A stretch of DNA of 64,000 bases from Locusta migratoria (lineage: Eukaryota; Arthropoda; Insecta; Orthoptera; Acrididae): assembly GCA_026315105.1 (NCBI GenBank), contig CM048744.1:349889668-349953667 (forward strand), given 5' to 3'. The translations under genes and the position numbers were made by a program. Of the stretch, positions 44,254-56,321 are shown in pieces (the first letter of the stretch is position 1; each line of letters begins with the position of its first letter). Under the pieces are notes generated by a model. It did not search any database, was not told the origin of the DNA, and saw nothing but the letters and a program-made list of their open reading frames with translations.

Positions 44254-44699
44254 CTCCCCCCCCCCCTTTCAAGATCCTATACCATCTCATCGAATTTCCA
44301 CCTCTCCTCGAGCTCACTGAACACCTCCGAGTATCCTATACCAACCGCAAAATCGACTCTGACAATAGTATTTTGTTCCCTCTCCTTTCTATTAGTAGTG
44401 TAAAGCCGCGCCTCTACCTGCTTAAACCTATATTGAGAGAAGATAAAAGATTACAGAATCAGGGGCGTCACTCTTGCACAGCGTACGCATCCTCAACCAC
44501 AGAAATTTTAACCACGTCCATCTCCTGTGTCGTCAGCTACACCTTGACATGCACCCATCCCACCAAATCTGGATTCTATTCAACCGTATCCAACCTCACT
44601 CTCCCAGGCCTCTCTCCACATCCTCTTCCCCGCACCACACCTCCTTCTCTCCCCATCCCAACACCTTTCCTTCACAGTTCAAATACCAGCAACAAAAAC

Positions 44700-44784
44700 T
44701 TTCAAATGTTTGTAAACCTATTGCACCAAACTGTTATGGTCATCAGTCCCTAGAGTTACAAATAAACAAATTTACACTAAGGAC

Positions 44785-44836
<52 letters not shown>

Positions 44837-44913
44837 CCCATTGGAGGACTCGAACCCCCGAAGGGAGCGGCCTCCTTAACATGCCTTAGACCACACGACT
44901 ACTCCTGTGCGGT
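44700..44913 (-). repeat. third-subfamily SINE containing a CA microsatellite
   Basis: Tail TTTCAAATGTTTGTAAACC and box B GGGGGTTCGAGTCC (minus). Between body and head, where other copies read ACACAAACACCCATGCC, there is a (CA)n run at about 44788-44834. Confidence 0.8.
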
Positions 44914-45431
44914 TTTATTGCCCCCTCATAGCTACTCCTATCACGTCAACACCTTGTACCAATCGCCCAAACTCTTCAGCCCCACTGTCCTATCTCTCTC
45001 TCCATACGCAATTCTCCTTCCATCGACCATTCCTGGGCATGAACTAATTTCAAATTTCGTGAAAGCAGAAATGCTCTGTACTTTTTGCAGGGTCTATTTT
45101 ATCGTGTTCCAGTTCCAGTGTAACAATGCTCGTCAAGTGTTCGATGGTAGAAGTATTTAAGTGTTCTAGTGTTCCAGTGTTTAACTGCGTTGCCCGTTTA
45201 CCATGTGTCATTTTTATCACAGTTTTCTGGATTTTTTAAAAAATTTATGCATGCCTAATTTTCTTTTGTTCTCTCATTCGTGTCATCTTTTATATATTCT
45301 TAAATTCAATTGTAAATTTTCCACCTGTTTTAATGTTTTTATCTCCTTTCTGTTTTTTTAATGTCTTTTGGCTGAAGAGTGAGTTAAGTGTCTCTCTGCC
45401 AGCGAGAATATAAAATAACAGTAAAGGAAAA

Positions 45432-45782
45432 AAATCGTACGATACTGTTGGCTGGAAGACCCACAGGAACAGGTTGAGCCATGTAATCGGAAAGGACTTC
45501 CTGCTTCTGTTTACAGCAGCGACTGTTTTGCATTATGTGAGAGAGTTGTGTCTTAAATGTAGAGTGCATGTAAAGTAACTTGTCCTGTGACTGCATTAAT
45601 GGCGCAGCAGGAAATAAGATAGGGGTTGTGAGTGGCACCTGTTGTGACTGGACAATGAACAGCACGCCAGGTACAGCGGAACCGACAAAGCCTTTATGCA
45701 ACACCACGTTGCATAACTTGCAGGCTGCAGCCACCAAGCCTGCAAACAGGTCATGTTAGTACGAACAACAATCCGTCAAATA
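45432..45782. other. no recognised feature
   Basis: Intervening sequence between two LINEs. I see nothing in it. Confidence 0.3.
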
Positions 45783-45796
45783 TGTTGTTGTGGTAT

Positions 45797-47695
45797 TCAG
45801 TTCGGAGACTGGTTTGATGCAGCTCTCCACAATACCCTATCCTGAGCAAGCCTCTTCATCTCCGCATAAGAACGGCAACCTACATCTGTCTGAATCTGCT
45901 TACTGTATCCATCTCTTGGTCTTCCTCTGCAGTTTTTACCCCACACACTTCCCTCCAACGCTAAATTCACAATTCCTTGATATCTAAGAATGTGCCCTAC
46001 CAATCTATTCCTTCTTTTAGTCAAGGTATGCCAGAAATTTCTTTTCTCCCCAATTCTGTTCAGTACCTCCTCATTAGTTACGCAATCTACCCACCTAATC
46101 TTCAGCATTCTTCTGTAGCACCACATTTCAAAAGCCTCAATCCTCTTCCTGTCCGCACTGTTTATCGTCTATGTTTCACTCCCATACAAGCCAACACTCC
46201 ATACAAATGCCTTCAGAAAGGACTTCCTTAGGCTTACATCAATATTCGATGTTAACAAATTTCTCTTTTTCAAGAATGCTTTTCTAGCCACTGCCATTCT
46301 GCATTTTATATCCTCTCTACTGCGACCATCATTTGTTATTTTACTGCCCAAGTAACAAAACTCATCTACCTTCTTTATTGCTTCGTTACCTAGTCTAATT
46401 CCTTCAGCATCGCCTGATTTTCTTAGACTGCACTCCATTACCCTAGTTTTGCTCTTGTTAATGTTCATCTTATATGCACCTTTCAGCACACTGTCCATTC
46501 CGTTCAGTTGCTCTTCTTGGTCATTTACTGTATCTGACAGATACTATGTCTTCGGCAAAACGCAATGTTTTTAATTCTTCCCTCTGAACTTTAATCCCGT
46601 CACCAAATTTCTCCTTGCTTTCCTTTATAGCTTGCTCAATGTATAAATTGAATAACATTGGAGAAAGACTACAACCCTGTCTTACTTCCTTTCCGACCAC
46701 TGCATCCCTTTCATGCCCTTCAACTCTGATAACCGCTGTCTGGTTTTTGTACAAGTTGTAAATAACCTTACGCTCCTTATATTTTACTCCTGCTTGCTTC
46801 AGAACTTGAAACAGTTTATTCTAATCAACATTGTCAAAAGCCTTCTCCAAATCTACAAAAGCTAGAAATGTGGGTTTGCCTTTCTTAATCTATCTTCTAG
46901 GATAAGCCGTAAAGTGAGTATTGCCTCCCGTGTCCCTACATTTCTCCTGAACCCAAACTGATCTTCCCCGAGGTCGGCTTCTACCAGCTTTTCCCTCCTT
47001 CTGTAAATAATTCGCGTTAATATTTTGCAACCATGACTTATTAACTGGTGGTTCTGTAGTTTTCACACCTGACTGCGCCTGCTTTCTTTGGAATGGGGAT
47101 TATAACATTTTTCTTAAAGTCTGAGGGTTCTTCACCTGTCACATACATCTTACACACCAGGTGAAACAATTTTGTCATGGCTGGTTCTCCCAGAGACTTC
47201 AGTAGCTCTGAGGGAATATCATCTACTCCAGGGGCTTTGTTTCGACTTCGGTTTTTCAGTGCTCTGTCAAATTCATATCTCAGTATAGTATCTCCTATTT
47301 CATCATCTACTTCTCCCCCTTCTACAATATTGCCGTTAAGTTCATTTCCTTCATGGAGCCTCTCTATATACTCTTTTCACCTTTCAGCTTTCCCTTCTTT
47401 GCTGAGAACTGGTTTTCCATCAGCGTCCTTGATATTCATAGAGCTGTTTTTCTTATCTCCAAATGTTTCTTTTATTTTCCTGCAGGCTGTATCAATTTTT
47501 CCCCTACTGATACATTCTTCTACATCCTTGCATTTGCCTTCTAGCCACTCCTGCTTAGCCATTTTGCACTTCCTGTCAATCTCATTTCTTAGTCGTCTGT
47601 ACTCCATTTTGCCTGTTTCATTTACTGCATTTTTATATTTTCTCCTTTCATCGATTAAATTTAGTATCTCCTGTGATATCCAAGGATTTTTGTAG
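45797..47695 (-). pseudogene. LINE reverse transcriptase (copy C), frameshifted
   Basis: Minus-strand pieces in order. 47607-47377 is a pre-RT helical segment with CKMAKQEWLEGKCKDVEECI. Then come an RT region around 47100-46860 and 46754-46521 with EVRQGCSLSPMLFNLYIEQ. The catalytic box has decayed to RFAEDIVS (second D replaced by neighbours in a shifted frame). 46498-46169 and 46126-45797 are the C-terminus with MWCYRRMLKIRWVDCVTNEE. Several frameshifts; inactive. Confidence 0.8.
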
Positions 47696-47834
47696 GTCTT
47701 GCCTTCCTACCTATTTTGTCCTCTGCTGCCTTCACTATTTCATCTCTCAATGCTATCCATTCCTCCTCTACTGTTAAATTTCCCCCCGTTTCTGTCGATT
47801 GTTGCCTAAAGCTACCTCTGAAATTCTTAGAAAC

Positions 47835-48845
47835 TTAAGGTTCCTTCAATTTATCTAGGTCCCATCTCCTTATTTTCCTACCTTTTTGTAGTTTCCTCAG
47901 TTTCAGCCTACAGTTCATACACAACAAGTTATGGTCAGAGTCTATATCTGCCCCTGGGTATGTCTTACAGTTTAAAACCTGGTTCCGAAATCTATGTCTT
48001 ACCATTATAAAATCTATCCGGTATCTCCCGGTGTCTCCTGGTCTCTTCCACATATACAACCTTCTTTTGTGACTCTTAAACCAGGTGTTTGTTATGATTA
48101 AGTTATGTTCCGTGCATAATTCTACCAGGCGGCTTCCTGTTTCATTCCTTTTGCCCAGACCATATTCACCTACTATCTTCCCTTCCCTTCCTTGTCCTAC
48201 TACCGAATTCCAGTCTCCCATAAAAATTTAGTTTTTCTCTCCCTTAATTGTCTAAATAATTTCCTTTAGCTCCCCAAATATTTCTTCGATCTCCTCATCA
48301 TCGGCAGAGCTAGTTGGCATATAAACCTGTACTACTGTGGTCGGTGTTAGCTTCGTATCTATCTTGACTACGATAATGCGATCACTGTGTTGCTCATAGT
48401 AGTTTACTCGCATTCCTATTTTCTTATTCATTATCAGACCTACTCCTGTAATACCCCCAACTGATTTTGTATTTATAATCCTGTACTCACCTGACCAGAA
48501 ATCCTGTTCCTCTTTCTACCGAACTTCACTAATCCCCACTATATCTAACTTCAACCTATCCATTTCCCTTTTTAAATTTTCTAGCTTCCCTACCCGATTA
48601 AGGGATCTAACATTCCACGCTCCGATCCGTAGAATGCCAGTGTTGTCTTTCCTGATGATCACATCCTCCTGAGTAGTCCCCGCCCGGAGATCCGAATGGG
48701 GGACTATTTTACCTCCGGAATATTTTACCCGAGAGGATGCCATCATCTTATGTTCATACAGTAGAGCTGCATGTCCTCGGGAAAAGTAACGGCTGTAGTT
48801 TCCCCTTGCTTTCAGCCGTTCGCAGTAACTGTGTGGCAAAGCCAC
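47835..48845 (-). pseudogene. LINE apurinic endonuclease domain (copy C)
   Basis: 48845-48516 contains DNTGILRIGAWNVRSLNRVG, the first APE-type motif, then KREMDRLKLDIVGISEVR. 48221-47835 contains MGDWNSVVG (the GDFN-type catalytic box), ITNTWFKSHKRRLYMWKRP (the TW box), YRIDFIMV and DSDHNLL (the catalytic SDH). The central part between 48221 and 48515 is out of frame or has stops. All the main endonuclease motifs can still be seen. Confidence 0.85.
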
Positions 48846-49213
48846 ATTAGCTGATGTTACAAGGCCAGCTCAGTCAATCATCCAGACTGTTGCCCCTGTA
48901 ACTACTGAAAAGGCTGCTGCCCCTCTTCAGGAACCACACGTTTGCCTGGCCACTCCACAGATACCCCTCCGCTGTGGTTGCACCTATGTACGGCTATCTG
49001 TATCATTGAGGCACGCAAGCCACCCCACCTCGGCAATGTCTGTGGTTCAAACATATACCTCGAAATTCGAGAATTTCTCACTACATTACAAATAATAATA
49101 ACAATAATGTAATACAGGTATGTCCACAAAGTAAGTCCCGTTTGGTTATATAAAACAAACGTGTACAGATACAGAAAAAAATATTTATTGTACAAAAATA
49201 TACAACTATTAAG

Positions 49214-49432
49214 CTACTTTTCTACATAGCTTCCGAAATTTTGTAGGCCCTTGTCATACCGTGCCACAAGTTTTTGTATGCCTTCTTCGCTGAAGGTTGC
49301 CGCCTGTGTATTCAACCATGAGGTAAATTGTTCTTTCAGCTCGTCATCATCGTTGAAGTGTTGACCACCGTAGACAGGTTTTAGGTCTAAAAAGAATGTC
49401 GCTAGTAGCGAGATTGTTCGAAGGATGATCAA
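49214..49432 (-). pseudogene. mariner transposase C-terminus, left arm
   Basis: The minus frame contains GGQHFNDDDELKEQFTSWLN, TQAATFSEEGIQKLVARYDK and GLQNFGSYVEK, the end of a mariner transposase, with natural stop. The upstream catalytic domain is missing. Confidence 0.8.
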
Positions 49433-49552
49433 ACACGTCCCAGTGAAATTCCCGTAAGAGTTGTTTGGTCACATTCACCTTATGAGGTCGGGCATTAACG
49501 TGAAGGAAAAAAAAATCCCTGCTTTCATCTCTTCTTACACCTAAAATCTGTC

Positions 49553-50095
49553 TTTTGTGGTCAACACTTTAACGACGATGAACTGAAAGAACATGTTACC
49601 ACATGAAACTTCCTGGCAGATTAAAATTGTGTGCCGGAACCGTGACTCGAACCTGGGACCTCTGCCTTTCGCGGGCAAGCGCACTACCGACTGTGCTATC
49701 CCGACACGACTCACGATGCCGCCTCACAACTTTACTTCCGCCAGTACCTCGCCTCCTACTTTCCAAACTTCACAGAAGCTCTCCTGCGAACCATGTAAGA
49801 CTATCACTCCTGGAAGAAAGGATATGGTGGAGACATGGCTTAGTCACAGCCTAAGGGATGTTTCCAGAATGAAAAACGACAAATGTCCCAGGTTCGAGTC
49901 GCGGTTGCGGCACACAATTTTAATCTGCCAGGAAGTTTCATACCAGCGCACACTCCGCTGCAGAGTGAAAGTTTCATTCATGTTACCACATAGTTGAATA
50001 CACAGGCGGCAACCTTCTATAAAGAAGGCACACAAAAACTTGTGCCACGGTATGACAAGTGCCTACAAAATTTCGGAAGTTATGTAGAAAATTAG
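49553..50095 (+). pseudogene. mariner transposase C-terminus, right arm, interrupted
   Basis: Joining 49553-49604 to 49992-50095 across the inserted foldback gives GQHFNDDELKEHVTT, a stop, then LNTQAATFYKEGTQKLVPRY and DKCLQNFGSYVEN. This mirrors the left arm on the other strand and differs from it at several residues. Confidence 0.7.
49592..49991. mobile_element. tRNA foldback-type element with 13-bp TSD
   Basis: CATGTTACCACAT occurs at 49592-49604 and 49979-49991. The left part matches the 16673 element's left arm (tRNA-like unit on minus with GGTTCGAGTCACGG). The right end has the same TTTTAATCTGCCAGGAAG and CACTCCGCTGCAGAGTGAAA blocks. The middle (49782-49895) differs, with TTCACAGAAGCTCTCCTGCG and GGAGACATGGCTTAG, and only the 3' part of the right tRNA-like unit remains. 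Confidence 0.8.
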
Positions 50096-50206
50096 TTGAA
50101 CAGTTGTCTATTTTTACACAATAAATATTTTTTCTGCATCTGTACACGTTTGGTTTATATAACAAAACTGAACTTACTTTGTGGACATACCTCGTAAATA
50201 AAAATA

Positions 50207-50660
50207 CACCCCTGGAAAATTAAAAACGAATACTTTGTATCCATCAACCCAGCATAGGGAAATTTTATTGACATATTTTAGAGGATGCATACAGCACACC
50301 ATACAGCGCATACAGAGTCATACCACCATGAGTACAGTCACCAGAGCATGCCTCACGTCGGCGCTAGTCTTATGTACACCCCTGTTTTGCATCAATGCAA
50401 GCTGCATTTCTACCATGGAAACGATCGTAGAGGTGCCGAATGTAGTCTTTCGGAGTGGCCTGCCATGCAGTTTCCACCTGGTGCCTCATTTGGGCCAGAT
50501 CTCGTGCCTGTCGTACAAATCACACAACATGTCGCTTCATCCGGTCCCAAACATGCTCAATGGAGGACATACGTGTAGTTGACGTACCCCCTGAAGAGCA
50601 CGTTGGGTGGCACGGGATACGTTTGCACCCACAATGTCCTGTTGGAAAAGCGTATCACCT
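50207..50660 (-). pseudogene. Tc1-like transposase C-terminus with terminal end
   Basis: The end CACCCCTGGAAAATTAAAAA at 50207 is preceded by TA. Minus-strand pieces give MSSIEHVWDRMKRHVV, FVRQARDLAQMRHQVETAWQ and ATPKDYIRHLYDRFHGRNAA. This is the last third of a Tc1-family transposase, including the catalytic Glu region. The other end is missing. Confidence 0.75.
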
Positions 50661-52057
50661 AATTCAATAATGTAACTATGCTGCCTTTGTATTTAAAACG
50701 TAGGGAAATTTACTTTCTGGACGCGACTCTTATTACGTTACTTTTAAGACAATATCGAAACTAGAACTACGAAAATTTGTATTTGTTTTATTGGCCAGAA
50801 ATAAAGGGGAAAAACACCTTTCGCTGCATTTGTGTAGACTCAATCTGCAAAGTGATGAAACAGTGGCTGCGACGACTTAAAAAAATTAAATAAATAAATA
50901 AGTAAAACCCTTCATTAACACTTTCCACTCTGAGTCATTTGCATAAGTTTTTCAACCAATTTCCTGGTTTTATAAAGAAGTCGTGAAGAACTTATAAAGG
51001 TGGTAGACTATTTACCTTAAAGATTCAAACTTTCCCTTTCTGATATTGTTATAACGTTTTTTCCTGAATATAAATGGTATTTTTCTACTATTTTTAAAGT
51101 TGAATTTTTTTTCTAGAAAAAAGAATTGTAACTTCCAATACGAAATCTTTTGAAAGTTTGGAAGTAGTAATTATATAGAATAGGACATGTTTTATTGAAA
51201 GAAACATACGTATACAAAAAATTCATTATAAAAGTGCAGATTTTTATTTATCAAGCATAACTTACAGGAGAACGGCACTCTTTGAAACAGCCTGGTATAC
51301 AGAGACCCACGCCACACTGCTCATACCACCACTGTGTTTCTTTTCTTACTCTCCAGTTTCTTTTCTCCTCTGTCTGCACACATTAACAGCACCACGCTGC
51401 ATTTTGTGTCTATGTTGTAGCTGAGATATATTCTAGAAAGCGTGAGCCAAACACTCTGTCTGCACTTAGTGACGGCCCACCTGTTGAAGCCTGAAGCCCC
51501 TCAACGTTACCGTGACTAGCTGGCTGTTTACCTGAATTAATGATGAAGCACACCAGAGATGGAGTCATCTGTTGTTTGTTTGTACACAACCAAACTATTA
51601 ACTACTGCTAAAATGTGAAAGAAAACATTCTTGCACCATTCCAGCGTCTTCTGTCAGAATGGATAATAGCTTGATAGATGGTCAACCATGTCTCGTCCAA
51701 TATTACCCTCGATTACACTATAAACAAATGGTCTACGTATGTCTACTTGTCGTCCTTTGCGTCTGGTACTACTTACAACTGAAGTTAGTCGATGTCACGT
51801 TGTTAGACAGTACACAAGTCTAGTTGACCTCCATTTTACTGAAAGAAATGTTCTTTTATCCAAAACGTCATTTCCAACTTCCTCAGCTTCACACTCTTCA
51901 TTTCATTAGGAAGACCCTTCTTCTTTTTCATTACAGTGCCCACACCCAATATTTTATTTTGCTACAGAACGTCCAACACACTAAGGCTCGCCGTTAGTTT
52001 GAATGAAGAAACGTACAGCGTACGTTGTCATATCAAACACCATAGGAAACAAAGCAT
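50661..52057. other. no recognised feature
   Basis: About 1.4 kb of AT-rich sequence in which I recognise no repeat family, RNA or protein. Confidence 0.3.
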
Positions 52058-52068
52058 ACGGGCCCATC

Positions 52069-52271
52069 AAAATGTTCACATGTTTGTAAATCTATGGGAC
52101 TCATCTGCTTGGTTATTAGTCCCTAGCTTAGAAACTACTTAATCTAAGGTAAACGAAACTAAGGACAACACAAACACCTATGCCCCAGGGAGATTCGAAC
52201 CCCCGACGGCGGACGGCCGTGCGCACCGCAACACAGCGCTTCAGTACGCGCTGCTAATCCGCCGCGGCTAC
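52069..52271 (-). repeat. tRNA-headed SINE, third subfamily
   Basis: Tail AAAATGTTCACATGTTTGTA, body, and box B GGGGGTTCGAATCTCC on minus. The flanks CGGGCCCATC (from 52059) and CGGGCCAATC (from 52271) may be a TSD with one change. Confidence 0.75.
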
Positions 52272-53554
52272 GGGCCAATCCAAAGAGCTGTGGTTGAGAC
52301 AACATATAGTGTACGGGCTTGGTGTGGAAAATGTTGATTTAATTATTTTTATTATTCAATTATGATATTGTTTATTTACTTTTTGTAGAATCGAAATGGA
52401 GCTGTATCAATGGAATCGTTAATCTGTGTAGTGAATGAGTGGTTGTGGGAGAAGTTGGGGATAGATGATTTAGTAGTAAATAGTGGGATGTAGATAGAGA
52501 TGGAGGACAAGAGTGAGGAGCAAGTGGTGTAGTGTAGATTTGGAGGGGGGAGGAGGAACCGAATTACAGAGGGTGAGGTGTGGAAAAAAGAGTGGCTATG
52601 AATTTTTTTTACATTATTTTATATGGATTTTGGTTTCCAATACTTATTTGGTCATTGCATAATGTGTGATATTGTTGTGTGTGTGTGTGTGTGTGTGTGT
52701 GTTTGTTTTTGCTTTGAAAAGGAGGGGGGTGTCTGTCTCAACAGCTTTTTTACTATTTTCATATCTGTTTCTTTAGAGCTGGGTCTGTTGTGTTCCTGTT
52801 TAATGTGCTCTGCAAATATCCAATGATTTATAGCATACTTCAATGTTCTGCTTAGTTGATGATTGTCACGTGGCGCCACAGAGGCTGTTAGCTACTCTTC
52901 AGCTAAAGGACACAAACACAGCGGCAGTGCGGAAATATCTGTCGGCAGCTAAAATTTAAGTGATCAAACTCTAAAGTGCAGCAGAAGGCGCGCTTTGTAA
53001 TTCTAAGTTTAACTCCATGTGGTAACATAGTCACACGGAATGTACTTCGTATCTGACAAAACGGCACAACTATCTCCAGCAGAAAAAAAGTCGTGGTCGC
53101 TTTGTTCACGCCCATTGAAGCTTACCTCAATGAGCGAACTCACAGACAAATTTCAGATACAGCGCTAAAAGCAAACTGTGATTTCTCGCTATTATTGGTT
53201 ACCGAAAATATCCTCTCACTGGCTATAATAAGTGGTTAGCTGCCGTGTTACGAACCAATCAATAGCCCTGCTAGGCATTTCATTACATGTTATTAACGAC
53301 GCAATCAGATTCCAATCGGACAAAAATAATCATAGGAAGAAAAATAAGAGTGAATAAAAAGTCAATACTATTATGAAAAACACGCAACAAGGTATTCGAC
53401 TTTCAAATATAATATATTAATTAATGAAAATAACATTAAAAGTAATTTTCTTTAGAAATTTAAATCATCATACTTAATGGGATTTGAATCGAAGATCTTC
53501 CGGGCGAGAATAAAATAATTTAGCGCTGCGCAATGCAGCCATATTGTTACATAT
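52272..53554. other. unassigned; GT microsatellite at 52675-52702
   Basis: A (GT)n tract follows ATATTGTT. 52430-52610 is G-rich and purine-rich on plus and could be an antisense piece of the C-rich LINE, but I cannot prove it. 53470-53550 has a faint tRNA-like GGGATTTGAATCG. Confidence 0.3.
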
Positions 53555-54540
53555 ATATAAATTAACTACTTACACCTAGTAACAACATTGAATTCTACAT
53601 CTACATACATACTGCGCAATCCACCCAAAGGTGCGTGGCGAAGAGTATACAGTACCACTACTAGTTACTTGCTTTTCTGTTCTATTCCTATATAGAAGGA
53701 GGGGAAAATGGAATACTCGTACGCATTCGTACAAGCCCTAATCTCTCTGATATTATCCTTGTGGTCTTTACGTGAAATGTAGATTAGCGGCCGTAGAATC
53801 GTTCTGCACTCCGCCTCAAATTCCGGCCCTCTAAATTTCTTCAACAGCGTACCTCGAAAAGAACGTCGCCTTTCCTGCAGCGACTCCCATTTGCGTTCTT
53901 GGAGCATTTCAGTAACACTCACGCATTGATCGAATCTACCAGATACATCCCTCTCCGCCCGCCTCTGAGCTGCCTCTATGTCCTCCTTTAAAACGATCTG
54001 GTGGGGATCCCAAAAACTTGAGCAATACTCAAGACAAGGTTGTACAAGCGTTTTATATGCGGTCTCCTTTGCAGACGAATCACATTTTCCCAATAAACCG
54101 AAGTCGGCCATTCGCCATCCCCACGACTGTCCAAGTCATCCAGTAGCCTGTTGTAGTCATTCAATTACGACACACAACAGTATCATCAGCAAATAGCAGC
54201 AGATTGCAACTCTGTTCGGTTCTATCATACTTTCGTGGGGCACCCCTGACGATACCCTAGCACTCGACATCGAGGACAACGTATTAGGTTTTATTACTTA
54301 AGAAGTCTTCGAGCCACTCACATATTTGAGTAACTATTCCATAAGCTCGTACATTCGTTAATAGTCTGTAGTGCGGTACCGTGTCAAACGCCTTTCGAAT
54401 ATCGATAAATACGCAGTCTTCCTCTTGCCCTTCATCCACGCACGCAAGCTGGATTTTGCACGATTGTTGCTTTCGGCGAGCCCCCTTTCGAGTAAATGTA
54501 AGCTAATATCTGTGAGGTAATATATATGTGTGACGTTAAA
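53555..54540 (-). pseudogene. LINE reverse transcriptase C-terminus, decayed
   Basis: The minus frame at 54111-53665 gives LVQPCLEYCSSFWDPHQIVL, KEDIEAAQRRAERDVSGRFD and WESLQERRRSFRGTLLKKF, the C-terminal region of non-LTR polymerases. Upstream, shifted frames give FIDIRKAFDTVPHYRLLTNV, EWLEDFLSNKT and a damaged FADDT box near 54190. The 3' end at 53556-53600 is a GTAGATGTAGA-type tail as in the 25-kb copy. Confidence 0.75.
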
Positions 54541-54673
54541 TCACGGATTTTACGAAAGAATTCAGTAGCGTGTGCTTAGTATCGTACATTAGTACGTCTT
54601 TCGTTAGCATCATTGTCCAGGTCTTGCTTTTTTTGTGTGGTTATCGTTATCGTTAAGTGATGAAAAGCGAAAC

Positions 54674-54897
54674 TGAAAGGGCAGAGCCGGCCGCGGTTGC
54701 CGAGGGGACTGAGGCGCTCCAGTCACGGTCTGCACGGCCACTACGGTCTGGGGTTCGAATCCCCCCTCGGGCATGGATATTTGTGCCGGCCTTAGGATTA
54801 GCTAGTTCATAAGTAGTTTGTAAGTTTAGGGACTGATGACCCCGTAATTAAGTCCCATCAAGCTATACAAACATTTGAACATTTTTGAAAGGGCAGA
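54674..54897 (+). repeat. tRNA-headed SINE with 12-bp TSD
   Basis: SINE 54686-54885 flanked by TGAAAGGGCAGA at 54674-54685 and 54886-54897. Full head and box B. Confidence 0.95.
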
Positions 54898-56116
54898 CCT
54901 ATGACTAAGGAACAAAACAAATCAAGAAAGAGAGCCATACAAGGAAATGGAATTGAACTGACCAGTTGTTGTGGTATTTCGGGCGTATCGTTGAGTGCTC
55001 TGATTTAAGGAAAGCAGATCCAATGCGTGAAGTGTTAGCTAGCAAGTAACTTCAGTCTGACTATAGTGTCAAATATCCTGCAAGTCGTCCAATGTATATA
55101 TTATTACGTCATGTACTAAGCAAGTTTAGTAAGGAACCAATGCCGTAAAGTTCTCTTTGTAAAAACTGAACTGGGATTCCATCCGGACCTGGCGACGTAT
55201 TTTTTTTTTTTTTTTTCTTTTTTTCAGTTTTCTCAGCTGCTTCTCTGCACCGGGGATGTATATTACTACGTCCTATAGTCAGCAGTCTTTTCGGTTATTA
55301 ACCAACGGGTTGCTTCTACGATCATTCTGTAGGAACGATTTCTTAAACGAAACACTTAGAACTTCGGCTTTCATTTTGGCGTCATTCTACTGCCACCCTT
55401 AGAGATGGGAAACCTGTAACTGTAACATATGGCGTCGGAACAAATGAAACCGTACAGTGTGAGGTTTCGAAACCATGAAACAGTGTGTTTTGTAATATTA
55501 CGGGCCTGTTTATTGTACCATTGTCAATGTGTACTGTATGCTATAAAACCACAAACATGGTGCAAAGACAGCAACTATATGAGACAAAATCAAACTTTTA
55601 TTTAAATGCCGCAGTAGTTTTATATTTTCTGTAACGGTTAAATTTTATTTACCGTCCTGGCGGCCTCGAGAGAAAATGTTGGCAATCGCGTGAGAACGCA
55701 AATGTTTTGTGATGAAATCTTCGTTTTACGAGAACACTTTTACTGAGTGGATAAGGGTAAATATAAGAACCTGTCAACCGTAGAGCACTAACAGCATTAT
55801 TTATTTACTTCATGATCTGTAAGAAATACCAATCAAGTCATTCTATGTGGTTTTCTAAGAATATCAACATCTTGGCAAGGATTTTCTTCTATTTTATTGA
55901 CGTTGCCAACTTAATCACGCGAGGCCGTTGGAACGGACGGTGTGTAAAATTTTACCTATGCACCAAATGCACTGCTTTCTCAATGACTGATCTTACTTCT
56001 GTCCTGTTAGCCAAGGACTAAAGTTTTTTATGTCTAATATAATGGTTTTCATAAAAACTAGCTTTAATTAATACATTTTGCTTTTCACTAATTTAGCGCC
56101 AAATTTCGATAGGTGT
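54898..56116. other. mostly unassigned; LINE crumb at 55130-55200
   Basis: On minus, 55195-55130 reads SPGPDGIPVQFLQRELYGIG, the start of a LINE reverse transcriptase, next to a T-run at 55200-55220. Nothing else is recognisable. Confidence 0.4.
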
Positions 56117-56321
56117 GCCGGCCGCGGTGGCCTAGGTGACTGGGGCGCTCCAGTCACGGTCTGCACGGCCACTACGGTCGGGGGTTCGAATCCCCCCCCC
56201 CTCGGGCATGGATATTTGTGCCGTCCTAGTTCGTAAGTAGTTCATAAGTAGTTTGTAAGTTTAGGGACTGATGACCCCGTAGTTAAGTCCCATAATCTTA
56301 ACAAACATTTGAACATTTGAA
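56117..56321 (+). repeat. tRNA-headed SINE
   Basis: Full copy: CCGGCCGCGGTGGCCTAGG head, box B with an expanded C-run (GGTTCGAATCCCCCCCCC), body and CAAACATTTGAACATTTG tail. TSD not certain. Confidence 0.85.

Larger units (their letters stand above)
43986..45431 (+). mobile_element. C-rich LINE copy 2, 3' part
   Basis: C-rich sequence with RILNHRNFNHVHLLCRQLHL and a 3' UTR ending CTTTTGGCTGAAGAGTGAGT, then a poly(A)-like AGTAAAGGAAAAAAAT at 45419-45434. It matches the end of the copy at 26720-29079. Two SINEs interrupt it. Confidence 0.65.
45783..49065 (-). mobile_element. AP-endonuclease LINE copy C, nearly full length
   Basis: From the 3' TTGTTG tail at 45783 to a 5' UTR ending about 49065, this is roughly 3.3 kb and the only copy here with the endonuclease half. 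It shares 3' UTR and reverse transcriptase with copies A and B. The 5' UTR contains CACGCAAGCCACCCCACC. I could not find a TSD. Confidence 0.85.
49115..50194. mobile_element. head-to-head mariner derivative flanked by TA
   Basis: Ends CAGGTATGTCCACAAAGTAA at 49115 and its complement at 50194 are inverted repeats with TA outside each (49113-49114, 50195-50196). The left arm encodes a transposase C-terminus on minus; the right arm encodes a second, decayed copy of the same C-terminus on plus. Between them lies the tRNA foldback inserted at 49605-49978. The element is thus an inverted dimer of mariner 3' ends. Confidence 0.8.

Noticed and set aside
44154..44753. 199-codon frame beginning MPEGGFEPPTV
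   Set aside because: The start is the translated SINE head (seen also at 27144 and 59748) fused by chance to C-rich LINE sequence.
44788..44834. CRISPR-like or satellite array
   Set aside because: It is a plain (CA)n microsatellite without spacers.
52675..52702. Telomere-like GT repeat
   Set aside because: It is (GT)n, not the insect TTAGG repeat.
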